Assembly (NCBI GenBank): GCA_041164825.1
Contig: JBEAOO010000081.1
Location: 1-31,001 of the forward strand
Direction: 5' to 3'
Origin: JBEAOO01 sp041164825
GTDB taxonomy: Bacteria > Pseudomonadota > Gammaproteobacteria > Burkholderiales > Burkholderiaceae_C
DNA length: 31,001 nucleotides
The notes beneath the pieces were generated by a model that saw only the letters and a program-made list of their open reading frames with translations, searched no databases and was not told where the DNA came from. Below, in pieces: positions 1 to 7,744 of the stretch. How positions within the stretch are numbered: position 1 is the stretch's first letter; every line of letters starts with the position of its first letter. A program made the position numbers and the translations under genes.

Positions 1-146
1 GCGTTTTGCGCCTCGGCGCTGCGCTCGTCGAGGCGCGCCATCAAGTCGGCCAACAGCTTCAAATGCACCACCATCTGCTGGTGGGTCGCGTCGAGCGCCA
101 CAAACACGTCGGCGTCGTTGGAAGCAAGATCCAGGGGCTGGGCCAT
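1..146 (-). CDS. Hemerythrin-domain protein, N-terminal part (runs off left edge)
   Basis: The first 48 codons of a minus-strand gene are visible. The ATG is at 144-146 and is preceded by GGAG at a good distance (minus strand CCGGAGTTCACCATG), which fixes the start. The visible protein contains LDATHQQMVVHLKLL and then a helical stretch. This resembles the first helix of bacterial hemerythrin/HHE domains, where an H-x-x-(x) pattern supplies iron ligands. If so, the product would be a cytosolic di-iron protein binding O2 or NO or involved in iron handling. Only the beginning is present, so the remaining ligand histidines cannot be checked. No signal peptide is visible. The start and strand are well supported; the family assignment is tentative. 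Confidence 0.5.
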   Translation of the reverse strand, partial: MAQPLDLASNDADVFVALDATHQQMVVHLKLLADLMARLDERSAEAQN

Positions 147-355
147 GGTGAACTCCGGGTGCGATTTTGGGGTGTCACTATTGTTTGCTGCAGCGCAGCA
201 GCGGCCTTGCGTCAGGTCAAAGCCGGGCGCATCACGGTCGTTCGCGCACGCAAGCCGGCTGCGACCATCGACCGGACATGCCCGCCGTGCTCAGCGCCCT
301 TGCGCCCACGGGCCGCAGCCATGCGTCCACACCCCGTGGGCCGCGGCCATCGAGG

Positions 356-611
356 TCAGTTCTGCGTGGGGTTGTCGAGGCCGCGCAAGTCAGGTGCGGT
401 CAAGATTTGCCCGCCCTGGTCTCGCAGATGCCCGCGCGCCGCGCGCTCGGCCGCCGAGCGGATGCCGAGTTGCGCGAAGCAGGACGGGTTCACCCCACCC
501 ATCGGCGATGGCCTCTGCCACCCAGGTGCTGTGGCCGCTGGGCGCACCGGAGTGGTCGGCCCAGGTGTCGCCATGGGCGTCAACGTGGATCACGGCCAGC
601 GGTGTTGGCCA
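356..611 (-). pseudogene. Ureohydrolase (arginase/agmatinase family) remnant, frameshifted and truncated
   Basis: Read on the minus strand from 611, one frame gives LAVIHVDAHGDTW and continues to about 497. The family's Mn-binding DAHxD motif is intact. The neighbouring frame then continues as VNPSCFAQLGIRS and ends at a stop at 356-358. Removing one G from the GGGG run at 493-496 (CCCC on the plus strand) joins the two into a continuous segment. That segment resembles the stretch of agmatinases from the DAHxD motif to the QIGIR motif. Upstream, an in-frame stop at 612-614 and unrelated sequence replace the expected GGDHS region. Downstream, the second metal motif (DxDxxDP) is missing. Only about 80 codons of a normally ~300-codon gene survive, so this is a decayed fragment. 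Exact substrate specificity cannot be assigned. Confidence 0.72.
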
Positions 612-728
612 TCATCACAACGCGCTTGACCTCACACCACCCAGGGAATTTCACGATGCACTGCAAGTGTTTCATATCGTGGTAATTCTTCATGTTGCAG
701 CGCCGCAATCTTTCCCATTGTGAGAAAT

Positions 729-751
729 CACTTTTCACATGCGGAAAAGTG
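729..751. promoter_or_regulatory. Inverted repeat CACTTTTC-N7-GAAAAGTG upstream of aceA
   Basis: The arms CACTTTTC (729-736) and GAAAAGTG (744-751) are perfectly complementary and separated by 7 bases. They lie in the AT-rich leader about 150 bp before the aceA start. The spacing fits either a dimeric regulator site or a small hairpin. A shorter repeat CAAC-GTAA-GTTG (752-763) follows directly. The regulator is unknown. Confidence 0.4.
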
Positions 752-788
752 CAACGTAAGTTGTTGATTTCATAGGGAAACATTTTTA

Positions 789-811
789 GTCTTATATAAG
801 ACATAAGTCTT
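789..811. promoter_or_regulatory. Triple half-site operator candidate upstream of aceA
   Basis: GTCTTATATAAGAC (789-802) is a perfect 14-bp palindrome. The AAGAC half-site (798-802) pairs with a further GTCTT (807-811) across four bases. The result is three alternating half-sites, GTCTT-AAGAC-GTCTT, starting every 9 bp. The array sits 89-111 bp before the aceA ATG in an AT-rich stretch that probably holds the core promoter. A regulator bound here would be placed to repress or gate the glyoxylate shunt. The protein that binds it is not identifiable from the sequence. Confidence 0.55.
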
Positions 812-899
812 CCCTCGATCGCACTCCGTCGTTATTCTTGAACCCAGTCAAGCGCACTTTCTGCAGCGTCTTCACCGCCTCATCAACCCGGAGATCACC

Positions 900-2216
900 A
901 TGACCCAACTGACCCGCGAACAACAAATCGCCGCCCTGGAAAAAGACTGGGCCGAGAACCCCCGCTGGAAGCTCGTCAAGCGCGGCTACAGCGCCGCCGA
1001 CGTGGTGCGTCTGCGCGGCAGCCTGCAGCCGGAGTACACCCTGGCCCAGCGCGGCGCCAAGGTGCTGTGGGACAAGGTCAACGGCGGCTCCAAAAAGGGC
1101 TACGTGAACGCCTTCGGCGCCATCACCGCCGGCCAAGCCATGCAGCAGGCCAAGGCTGGCCTGGAAGCGGTGTACCTGTCGGGCTGGCAAGTCGCCGCCG
1201 ACGGCAACACCAGCGAAACCATGTACCCCGACCAGTCGCTGTACGCCTACGACTCGGTGCCGACCATGGTGCGCCGCATCAACAACACCTTCAAGCGCGC
1301 TGACGAGATCCAATGGGGCCGTGGCATCGAGCCCGGCAGCAAAGACTTCGTCGACTACTTCCTGCCCATCGTGGCCGATGCCGAAGCCGGTTTCGGCGGC
1401 GTGCTGAACGCGTTTGAGCTGATGAAGAACATGATCGCCTCGGGTGCCGCCGGCGTTCACTTCGAAGACCAACTGGCTGCCGTCAAGAAGTGCGGCCACA
1501 TGGGTGGCAAGGTGCTGGTGCCGACGCAAGAAGCGTGTGAAAAGCTGATCGCTGCGCGCTTCGCCGCCGACGTGATGGGCGTGCCCACGATCATCCTGGC
1601 CCGCACCGATGCGGAAGCCGCCAACTTGATCACCAGCAACCACGACGCCAACGACCAGGCCTTCCTGACCGGCGAGCGCACGCCTGAAGGCTTCTACCGC
1701 GTTAAAAATGGCCTGGAGCAAGCCATCAGCCGCGGCGTGGCCTACGCCCCGTACGCCGATTTGGTGTGGTGCGAAACCGGCGTGCCGGACATCGGCTTCG
1801 CCCGCGAATTTGCGCAGGCCGTGCACGCCGCCTGCCCGGGCAAGCTGCTGAGCTACAACTGCTCGCCGTCGTTCAACTGGAAGAAGAACCTGGACGACAA
1901 GCAGATCGCCACCTTCCAAGAAGACCTGTCGGCGCTGGGCTACAAGTACCAGTTCATCACGCTGGCCGGCATCCACATCAATTGGTACAACACCTTTGAA
2001 TTCGCCCACGCCTACGCCCGCGGCGAAGGCATGAAGCACTACACCGAGATGGTGCAAGAGCAAGAGTTCAAGGCCCGCGAAAAGGGCTACACCTTCGTGT
2101 CGCACCAGCAAGAAGTGGGCGCCGGTTACTTCGACGACGTGACCACCGTGATCCAAGGCGGTTCGTCGAGCGTCAAGGCGCTGACCGGCTCGACCGAAGA
2201 AGAGCAGTTCCACTGA
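900..2216 (+). CDS. aceA: Isocitrate lyase
   Basis: Cleaves isocitrate to glyoxylate and succinate, the first committed step of the glyoxylate shunt, which allows growth on acetate and fatty acids. The 438-residue product matches the length of proteobacterial AceA (about 430). The signature KKCGH lies at residues 196-200, with Cys198 as the catalytic base. The substrate-loop region around SYNCSPSFNW and the terminal S-S-x-K-A-L-T-x-S-T-E-E-x-Q-F are also present. The ATG at 900 is preceded by GGAG at 890-893. The gene stands alone, with a long AT-rich leader carrying operator-like repeats and a strong terminator directly after it. The acetate permease operon elsewhere in the window (actP) fits the same physiology. 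No malate synthase is present here. Confidence 0.97.
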   Translation: MTQLTREQQIAALEKDWAENPRWKLVKRGYSAADVVRLRGSLQPEYTLAQRGAKVLWDKVNGGSKKGYVNAFGAITAGQAMQQAKAGLEAVYLSGWQVAADGNTSETMYPDQSLYAYDSVPTMVRRINNTFKRADEIQWGRGIEPGSKDFVDYFLPIVADAEAGFGGVLNAFELMKNMIASGAAGVHFEDQLAAVKKCGHMGGKVLVPTQEACEKLIAARFAADVMGVPTIILARTDAEAANLITSNHDANDQAFLTGERTPEGFYRVKNGLEQAISRGVAYAPYADLVWCETGVPDIGFAREFAQAVHAACPGKLLSYNCSPSFNWKKNLDDKQIATFQEDLSALGYKYQFITLAGIHINWYNTFEFAHAYARGEGMKHYTEMVQEQEFKAREKGYTFVSHQQEVGAGYFDDVTTVIQGGSSSVKALTGSTEEEQFH

Positions 2217-2287
2217 TCGGACCGAGGCTCAGCACCCGCGCGTGAGGGCGCGCCGCTGGCCTCGCTCTGGGTTCAGCAGACTCCAGC

Positions 2288-2311
2288 AACCCGGCCTTGG
2301 CCGGGTTTTTT
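2288..2311 (+). terminator. Rho-independent terminator of aceA
   Basis: A nine-base-pair stem AACCCGGCC / GGCCGGGTT with a two-base loop is followed by a run of T (through 2311). It lies 71 bp after the aceA stop codon. Confidence 0.9.
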
Positions 2312-2337
2312 GCGTCTGGCGGGTGCTTGTCAGCCGC

Positions 2338-2667
2338 TCAACGCAGCCGACCGATGTAGCGGTTGCTGAGATCGACCGCTGCCGCTGACACCCGCGCCGC
2401 AACCGCCGTCCGCTCCACGGGCCGAGGCGGCGGGGCGGGGAAGAGGGCGGCCTGCAGCTTGTGCGCCCACTCCATCAGCTCGCTGTGGGCGGGGTCGGCC
2501 AGGGCCACACGGATCACCTCGCGCGCATAGTCGTCGTTGCGCACCAGCCATTCCACATCGGTGACGCGGCCGAGCTTGCGCCGCATCAGCACATGCAGGT
2601 GGGCGGCCATGGCGAGCTTGTCGCTGTCGCGCTGCGGTTGCGCGGTGCCGGTGTTGCTCAAGCTCAT
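2338..2667 (-). CDS. Small conserved-looking hypothetical protein
   Basis: A 109-residue soluble protein beginning MSLSNTGTAQPQRDSDKLA. It has amphipathic helical stretches (LAMAAHLHVLMRRKLGRV) and a region rich in Pro and Ala before the end. No catalytic motif, signal peptide or membrane segment is visible, and I do not recognise the family. The ATG at 2665-2667 overlaps the stop of a short upstream frame (ATGA), which suggests translational coupling; a GTG at 2676 in frame is an alternative start. It ends 27 bp from the aceA terminator and is convergent with aceA. Codon use matches its neighbours. Confidence 0.6.
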   Translation of the reverse strand: MSLSNTGTAQPQRDSDKLAMAAHLHVLMRRKLGRVTDVEWLVRNDDYAREVIRVALADPAHSELMEWAHKLQAALFPAPPPRPVERTAVAARVSAAAVDLSNRYIGRLR

Positions 2668-2747
2668 GCGCGCCACCGTGTGCGGTGGGAGGCTGTGCTG
2701 TGCACCACGCTGCGCTGGGGTGCGCGCTCGATGTCCTGGGTTCTCAT
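2664..2747 (-). CDS. Possible 27-residue leader peptide upstream of the hypothetical gene
   Basis: An ATG at 2745-2747 follows a good ribosome binding site (AAAGGACGTCGCATG on the minus strand) and opens a 27-codon frame, MRTQDIERAPQRSVVHS and onward. The frame ends in TGA exactly overlapping the ATG of the next gene (ATGA, 2664-2667). The next gene has no clear ribosome binding site of its own. This suggests either coupled translation or that the two are one gene split by a frameshift near 2670. The peptide resembles no known attenuator (no run of one amino acid). Confidence 0.35.
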   Translation of the reverse strand: MRTQDIERAPQRSVVHSTASHRTRWRA

Positions 2748-2898
2748 GCGACGTCCTTTTGATTGTTTTTCGAACGCGTATTTGAGAGCAATTTCTGGGC
2801 CGAAAAGCGCTGCCGCCTCACCCGATTCGGTGGGGCGGCAGCCGCTATGCTTGCCGCTCCTTGACTGCACCCGCACGCCATTGGGTGACGTGCGGCAG

Positions 2899-3846
2899 AT
2901 GGCCGTGAGCCTGCAACTGTTGACCCCGCGCATGGCGGGCGTGTTGAGCCGCATTGCGCATGCCCGCCGGGCGCCCTTCCATGCCATGACGGTGCCCGAG
3001 GCGCGTGCGGCCTACCTCGCCGGCGCCGAAGTGCTCGACCTGCCGCGCGCGCCCTTGCACCGCGTGGACAACCTGCTTGTGCCGGTGGGTGGGGGTGCCG
3101 AGGTGCCCGCACGCCTGTATGCGCCGAGCGCCGGGCGCTTGCCCGTGTTGCTCTATCTGCACGGCGGTGGCTTCACCATCGGCGGGCTCGACACCCACGA
3201 CAGCCTGTGCCGGCAACTGGCACTGCGCAGTGGCGTGGCCGTGCTCTCGCTCGACTACCGATTGGCACCCGAACACCCGTTTCCCACCGCGGTGAACGAC
3301 ACCTGGGCGGCGCTGCGCTGGCTGGCCGAGGTCGGTGCGGCGCAGCTGGGCCTGGACGGCGCGCGCTTGGCCGTGGGCGGCGACAGCGCCGGTGGCACGC
3401 TGGCGGCGGTGGCCGCCTTGATGGCCCGCGACGCCGGCCTGCCGCTGGCGCTGCAACTGCTCATCACCCCTGGCACCACCGCGCATGCCGACACACCGTC
3501 GCACCGCTTGTTTGCCAACGGCTTTTTGCTGGACGCGACCACCATTGCTTGGTTTTTTGACCACTACATCGCCCACAGTCACCGCAAAGACTGGCGCTTT
3601 GCGCCGCTGGAGGTGCCTGAGGTGGATGGCGTGGCTCCGGCTTGCCTGCTGCTGGCCGAATGCGATCCGCTGGTCGACGAGGGCCTGGCCTACGGCGACC
3701 GCCTGCGCGCGGCCGGCGTGCCGGTGACGCTCGAACTGGTGCGTGGTGTGACCCACGATTTCATCAAAATGGGGCGCGTATTGACTGAAGCCCAAGCAGC
3801 GCAAGACGTGTTGGCCCAAGCGTTGAAAGAGGCATTGAAACCATGA
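2899..3846 (+). CDS. Alpha/beta hydrolase, hormone-sensitive-lipase-type esterase
   Basis: A 315-residue carboxylesterase of the HSL (bacterial family IV) type. The oxyanion motif HGGGF is at residues 88-92, and GDSAGG carries nucleophile Ser163. The acid is Asp256 (ECDPLVDEG) and the base His286 (VTHDF). The YRLAPEHPFP segment typical of the family is also present. It lacks a signal peptide and should be cytosolic, acting on short-chain acyl esters; the natural substrate is unknown. The frame is open further upstream, but the ATG at 2899 gives the usual family N-terminus (a residue pattern like SLQLLTPRM). Its TGA overlaps the ATG of the acetyltransferase gene by four bases, so the two are co-translated. 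Confidence 0.88.
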   Translation: MAVSLQLLTPRMAGVLSRIAHARRAPFHAMTVPEARAAYLAGAEVLDLPRAPLHRVDNLLVPVGGGAEVPARLYAPSAGRLPVLLYLHGGGFTIGGLDTHDSLCRQLALRSGVAVLSLDYRLAPEHPFPTAVNDTWAALRWLAEVGAAQLGLDGARLAVGGDSAGGTLAAVAALMARDAGLPLALQLLITPGTTAHADTPSHRLFANGFLLDATTIAWFFDHYIAHSHRKDWRFAPLEVPEVDGVAPACLLLAECDPLVDEGLAYGDRLRAAGVPVTLELVRGVTHDFIKMGRVLTEAQAAQDVLAQALKEALKP

Positions 3847-4316
3847 ATCCGCAGACCGCCCCGAACGACCGCGCCAGCGCGCCCGACTACACCGTGCACG
3901 TGGGCGACTGGGCCGAGCTCGGCCCCGCAGCCCAGGCCGTGCGCGGCGCGGTGTTTGTGCAAGAGCAGGGCATCCCCGCCGAGCTGGAGTGGGACGCGGC
4001 CGATGCCTGGGCCTTGCATGCATTGGCCGTGGGCCCGCAAGGCGAGCCGCTGGCCACGGGCCGCGCACTGGCGCACGCCCCCGGCGTGGCGCGCATCGGC
4101 CGCATGGCGGTGCAGCGCGCCCAGCGCGGCACCGGCATCGGCCGAGCGGTGTTGGACGCCTTGTTGGCGGCTTGCCGCGCGCGCGGCGACACCCAGGCCC
4201 TGCTGCACGCGCAGGCTTCGGCGGTGGATTTTTACCTCCGCGCGGGTTTCAAAGCGCAGGGTGATGCCTTCATGGAGGCCGGCATCGTGCACCAGGAGAT
4301 GGTGCGCAAGTTGTGA
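3843..4316 (+). CDS. GNAT-family N-acetyltransferase
   Basis: A 157-residue protein. Its N-terminal half contains AVRGAVFVQEQGIPAELEWD. The acetyl-CoA-binding segment is RMAVQRAQRGTGIGRAVLDALL (about residues 80-101), with the Q/R-x-x-G-x-G/A motif of the GNAT fold. The C-terminal DFYLRAGFKAQGDAFMEAGI matches the strand 5 / helix 4 region. It is most like the ElaA/YjcF group, whose substrates are poorly known. It overlaps the upstream esterase gene by four bases (ATGA), suggesting a two-gene operon. It is followed after 46 bp by the convergent NRDE gene, without an obvious terminator. Confidence 0.85.
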   Translation: MNPQTAPNDRASAPDYTVHVGDWAELGPAAQAVRGAVFVQEQGIPAELEWDAADAWALHALAVGPQGEPLATGRALAHAPGVARIGRMAVQRAQRGTGIGRAVLDALLAACRARGDTQALLHAQASAVDFYLRAGFKAQGDAFMEAGIVHQEMVRKL

Positions 4317-4362
4317 GCCGCCGGAGTGCTGTGAGGCTCTGACTCGCTGAAGTGCCGCTGTA

Positions 4363-5310
4363 TCAGCGCGCCTTGGCCTTGGGCGCGGGCTTGAGCAAGC
4401 TGCGCACGCGCGTGCGCTTTGCCGGCGTGGTGCCGTCGGCGGCGTCACACAACTCGGTTTCCGACACCTCGGACTGCTCTACCTCCACGCGGCGCTCGGC
4501 CGCGGTGTAGCGCGGTGGCCAGTCTTTGAGGGTGGAGCGGCGCAGCAGCGCCACGCCGCTGGCGCTGAAAGTGCGCTCCAACACATGCGTCACCAAACGG
4601 CGGCGCACCCGCTCAGTCACGATCACGGTGGAACAGCGCGTGCCGTACTGGCCATCGGCGGTGCGGATGAAGGGGGCCGACAAGGCGCGTTCCAACGTTT
4701 GCGGCACGCCGGTGTGGGGCAGGACATCGTCCGCCGCAACGGTGCGGTCGGCGAGCGCCGCAAACAAGGCTTCAGACAGGTCTTCGGCCGACTCGGCGCG
4801 CGTCAAGGCCTGCGCCATCTGTTGCTTGAGCTGTGTGACCTTGGGCCAGGGCGTGTCGAGCTGCGCGTTCGACACGCCGTGGATGCCGCGCTCCAACCGC
4901 GTCGGGTAAGGCGCCACATTGGAGGCCCAGAAGCACTCGCCGCGCGCAAAGTCAGCGGCCAGCAAATTGAAGCCGTTGTAGCCCGACAAGGCGCTGCGCA
5001 TCCAAAAGCGATCGGTGGGCTCACGCGCGCTCAGCCACTCGGGCACGATGCGGCCCCGCGAGGGCGCGAGGGCATCTACCGCCGCGGGGTTGCGCACATT
5101 GGTCAGCAAGCCCAGGCGCCCTTGTGTGGTCAGGCCCAACCAGGTGCCGCCGGCTTCCAGGTCGCGGCCGCCCAGAATCGCTGGGCCGCCGGTTTCAGGC
5201 GTCCACCACGCCAAGCGTGCCGAGGGGCGGCTGAAAAACTCATCCCGGTTGGCCGCCACCACCAGCGGAAAACGCCGGTCCATGTCCAGCGCGAGTGCAA
5301 TCAGGCACAT
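4363..5310 (-). CDS. NRDE/TANGO2 family protein
   Basis: A 315-residue protein starting MCLIALA and carrying the AANRDEFFSRPS motif (residues about 19-30) that names the family, plus GGRDLEAGGTWLG. Cys2 becomes the N-terminal residue after Met removal, as in N-terminal-nucleophile hydrolases, and the family is predicted to have that fold. Eukaryotic TANGO2 has been linked to heme and lipid metabolism, but the bacterial role is not settled. The C-terminal tail (RTRVRSLLKPAPKAKAR) is basic and low in complexity. Its start codon lies inside the end of the DUF4936 gene (10-base overlap), so the two are translated together downstream of ygfZ. Confidence 0.87.
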   Translation of the reverse strand: MCLIALALDMDRRFPLVVAANRDEFFSRPSARLAWWTPETGGPAILGGRDLEAGGTWLGLTTQGRLGLLTNVRNPAAVDALAPSRGRIVPEWLSAREPTDRFWMRSALSGYNGFNLLAADFARGECFWASNVAPYPTRLERGIHGVSNAQLDTPWPKVTQLKQQMAQALTRAESAEDLSEALFAALADRTVAADDVLPHTGVPQTLERALSAPFIRTADGQYGTRCSTVIVTERVRRRLVTHVLERTFSASGVALLRRSTLKDWPPRYTAAERRVEVEQSEVSETELCDAADGTTPAKRTRVRSLLKPAPKAKAR

Positions 5311-5630
5311 GGCTCAAACACTTCCACGTGGCGCGAGCCCGCCAGCCACGGGGCCAGCGCTGCGTGCGCCAGCAGCTCAATTTCGGCCTGCAGCGCCTCA
5401 TTGATGCCGGCGGCGTGCACGCCGGCGCGATCGTCAAAAGCGTAGGTTTCCATCCAGGTTTGGCCGTCTTGCTGAGAAGGGGCCGGGCGTCGCAGCACAC
5501 GAGTGCGCAAGCCCGGGTGGGCGGCACGCAGCGTGGTTTGAAAGGAGGCCACCGCTGCAGCCACCGCGGCCACGTTGTCGACTGCGGTCAAACGATAGTA
5601 AATGAACAGTTCGCGCAAAACGCCCGCCAA
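5301..5630 (-). CDS. DUF4936 family protein
   Basis: A 109-residue cytosolic protein whose start region reads VLRELFIYYRL, followed by HPGLRTRVLRRP and TWMETYAF. I recognise this as the DUF4936 family, found mainly in betaproteobacteria and commonly adjacent to the NRDE gene. Its function is unknown. No ATG is available at the N-terminus. TTG at 5630 or TTG at 5618 (giving MRELFIYYRL) must be used, and the latter matches the expected family start better. It overlaps the next gene by ten bases. The small size and ferredoxin-like pattern suggest an alpha/beta-barrel dimer, but that is inference. Confidence 0.75.
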   Translation of the reverse strand: MAGVLRELFIYYRLTAVDNVAAVAAAVASFQTTLRAAHPGLRTRVLRRPAPSQQDGQTWMETYAFDDRAGVHAAGINEALQAEIELLAHAALAPWLAGSRHVEVFEPCA

Positions 5631-5672
5631 GCCGTGATGAAATTCGCAAACAAATCGTGGGATTGCTCGAAT

Positions 5673-6656
5673 TTACGCCACTTCGTGATCGATTTGGATG
5701 GCGTAGGGCAGGGCGCGCTGCGTGAGCACGGGGCCATCGGCGGCGCCCAGGCGCAGCGCGCCGTGGCCGAGTGTGGCGAGCTTCACCTCGATCAGCGCCA
5801 AACCGCCGCCTGCCGCCAGTGTGGCGGCGTTGACCACCATGCCCGCTGGCTGGGCGGCGTCGGCGTCGTGGAACACCTCTTGGCCGGCGGTGGCCGTTTG
5901 CGCGCATTCAAACAAGAACACGCGCCGCTTGGTGGTGCCGCGGTATTGGCTGCGCGCCACGATTTCTTGGCCCGGGTAGCAGCCCTTTTTGAAGTTGACG
6001 CCGCCGATCAACTCAAAGTTGACCATCTGAGGCACAAACTGCTCCATGGTGGCGGCCTCAATGTCAGGCACGCCGGCGCGCAAGGACCAGGCCAGCCAAT
6101 CCGCCAAGGCCAGCGTGGGCGCCGGCAGAGCTGGGGTGTCGGCCCAACGTGGGCTCATGCGCACCGCCCGCCGCACGGCGGCGCCCGCGTCATTCCACGC
6201 ATCCGGCAGGCGCAGCAAACGGGTGCCGTCCGCGGCATCTTGTTTGCCCCACACGGGCAAGGTCGCCGTGGCGCTGTCGCCCAGCAGGCCCTCCAGGTCG
6301 AAGTGGTCGGTCGCATCGCTGAGCTTGCACTTGGCGCGCAGCACAAACATCGACAGGCGCTTGAGCGCTGACGGCAGCGTGCTGCGGTGGCACAGCAGCA
6401 GCACCTCGTCGGCGGCCCCTTTGACGATCACAAAGCTCGCCAGCAAACGGCCTTTGGCCGAGCAATACCCCGCCAAGCGAGCCTCGTTGGCGCCGAGAGA
6501 GCTCACATCCTGCGTCAGTTGCCCGTGCAAAAACGTGGCGGCATCGGCGCCTTGGGCGCGCAGCACGCCCCAGTGGCTGAGGTGGGCCGTGCCGTGCACC
6601 GCAGTGGCGGGCAAAGCGGCGGTGGCATCGGTGGTGGTCGGGTTGAAGGCGCTCAT
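5673..6656 (-). CDS. ygfZ: YgfZ/GcvT-type folate-binding protein
   Basis: A 327-residue tetrahydrofolate-binding protein that supports assembly or repair of particular Fe-S proteins, for example MiaB in E. coli. The diagnostic K-G-C-Y-P-G-Q-E motif lies at residues 224-231, with the conserved Cys226 and the following IVARSQYRG. An N-terminal ATFLHGQLTQDV segment matches the aminomethyltransferase fold. The ATG at 6656 is chosen because the 23 codons upstream are Arg-rich and lie in the divergent promoter region. The gene is divergent from mltG and is followed by DUF4936 and NRDE on the same strand. Confidence 0.93.
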   Translation of the reverse strand: MSAFNPTTTDATAALPATAVHGTAHLSHWGVLRAQGADAATFLHGQLTQDVSSLGANEARLAGYCSAKGRLLASFVIVKGAADEVLLLCHRSTLPSALKRLSMFVLRAKCKLSDATDHFDLEGLLGDSATATLPVWGKQDAADGTRLLRLPDAWNDAGAAVRRAVRMSPRWADTPALPAPTLALADWLAWSLRAGVPDIEAATMEQFVPQMVNFELIGGVNFKKGCYPGQEIVARSQYRGTTKRRVFLFECAQTATAGQEVFHDADAAQPAGMVVNAATLAAGGGLALIEVKLATLGHGALRLGAADGPVLTQRALPYAIQIDHEVA

Positions 6657-6736
6657 GCGCCGATTATCATCACGCCCCCGCATTCCCGCTGCCGCTGGCC
6701 TGCGATCCCGCAGCGGCGCAGTCACCTTCCCGTCCT

Positions 6737-7744
6737 ATGTTTCGTTGGCGTGCCCTGTTGAGCTCGATGTTGCTGCTGGCTGCCTTGGCGGGCGCCGCCG
6801 CGTGGTGGTGGCTGCAGCAGCCCTTGCCACTGGCCAAGCCGGCGGTGGAGCTCTCGGTGGAGCCCGGTACCTCGGTGCAGCGCGTGGCGCAAGGGTGGGT
6901 GAGTGCGGGCGTGCAGGTGCCAAGCTGGCTGCTCTACGGCTGGTTTCGCGCCTCGGGCGATTCGCGCAAGATCCGTGCGGGCAGCTACGAGGTGGAGCCG
7001 GGCATCACCCCGCGCGGCTTGTTGGCGAAGATGGTGAAGGGCGACGAAACGTTGTTGCAGCTGCGCCTGATTGAGGGCTGGAACTTCCGACAAGTGCGTG
7101 ACGCCTTGGCCCAAGCCGAAGGCCTGAAGCCGCTGAGCGCGGCGCTCAGCGAGGCCGAATTGATGGCCCAGTTGGGCGCACCGGGCGTGCCCGCGGAGGG
7201 GCGGTTTTTCCCGGACACCTACGCCTACAGCCGCGGCGCCAGCGACATCGCCGTGTTGCAGCGCGCGTTGCGCGCCATGCAGCGCGAGCTCGACGCCGCA
7301 TGGGCGCAACGCCTGCCCGACAGCCCGCTGAAAAGCGCCGATGACGCATTGACGCTGGCCTCCATTGTTGAGAAAGAAACCGGCGCCACCGCCGACCGCG
7401 GCAAGGTCGCCGCCGTGTTCAGCAACCGCCTGCGCATCGGCATGCCGCTGCAAACCGACCCGACGGTGATTTACGGCCTGGGCGCCTCGTTTGACGGTAA
7501 CCTGCGCCGCCGCGATTTGTTGGCCGACACGCCCTACAACACCTACACCCGCCGCGGCCTGCCGCCCACGCCCATCGCCATGCCCGGCCGGGCCTCGCTG
7601 CGCGCGGCCTTGGCGCCCGAGCGCATCAACGCGCTCTACTTTGTGGCCCGCGGCGATGGCAGCAGCCAGTTCAGCGGCAACCTCGCCGACCATAATCGGG
7701 CGGTGAACCAGTACCAGCGCGGCGCCTCGCCGGCTTCTCCATGA
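6737..7744 (+). CDS. mltG: Endolytic transglycosylase MltG
   Basis: Cuts nascent peptidoglycan strands internally at the inner membrane and sets glycan chain length. The 335-residue product has one N-terminal membrane anchor (about residues 8-26, LSSMLLLAALAGAAAWWWL). This is followed by a LysM-like subdomain and the catalytic YceG domain. The ASIVEKET motif places the catalytic glutamate at Glu212, and the TDPTVIYGLG and TPYNTYTRRGLPP signatures are present. It opens a run of overlapping genes: its TGA overlaps the ATG of tmk by four bases. The same order mltG-tmk-holB is widespread in proteobacteria. Confidence 0.96.
   Translation: MFRWRALLSSMLLLAALAGAAAWWWLQQPLPLAKPAVELSVEPGTSVQRVAQGWVSAGVQVPSWLLYGWFRASGDSRKIRAGSYEVEPGITPRGLLAKMVKGDETLLQLRLIEGWNFRQVRDALAQAEGLKPLSAALSEAELMAQLGAPGVPAEGRFFPDTYAYSRGASDIAVLQRALRAMQRELDAAWAQRLPDSPLKSADDALTLASIVEKETGATADRGKVAAVFSNRLRIGMPLQTDPTVIYGLGASFDGNLRRRDLLADTPYNTYTRRGLPPTPIAMPGRASLRAALAPERINALYFVARGDGSSQFSGNLADHNRAVNQYQRGASPASP

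Noticed and set aside
6..723. Plus-strand frames of about 170-207 codons at the left end
   Set aside because: They are Arg/Ala/Pro-rich, lie opposite the hemerythrin-like gene and the ureohydrolase remnant, and have no ribosome binding site or recognisable domain.
792..2213. A 473-codon frame antisense to aceA
   Set aside because: It is the shadow of isocitrate lyase. The plus-strand gene has all family motifs, and the antisense frame is His/Gly/Val-rich with no motif.
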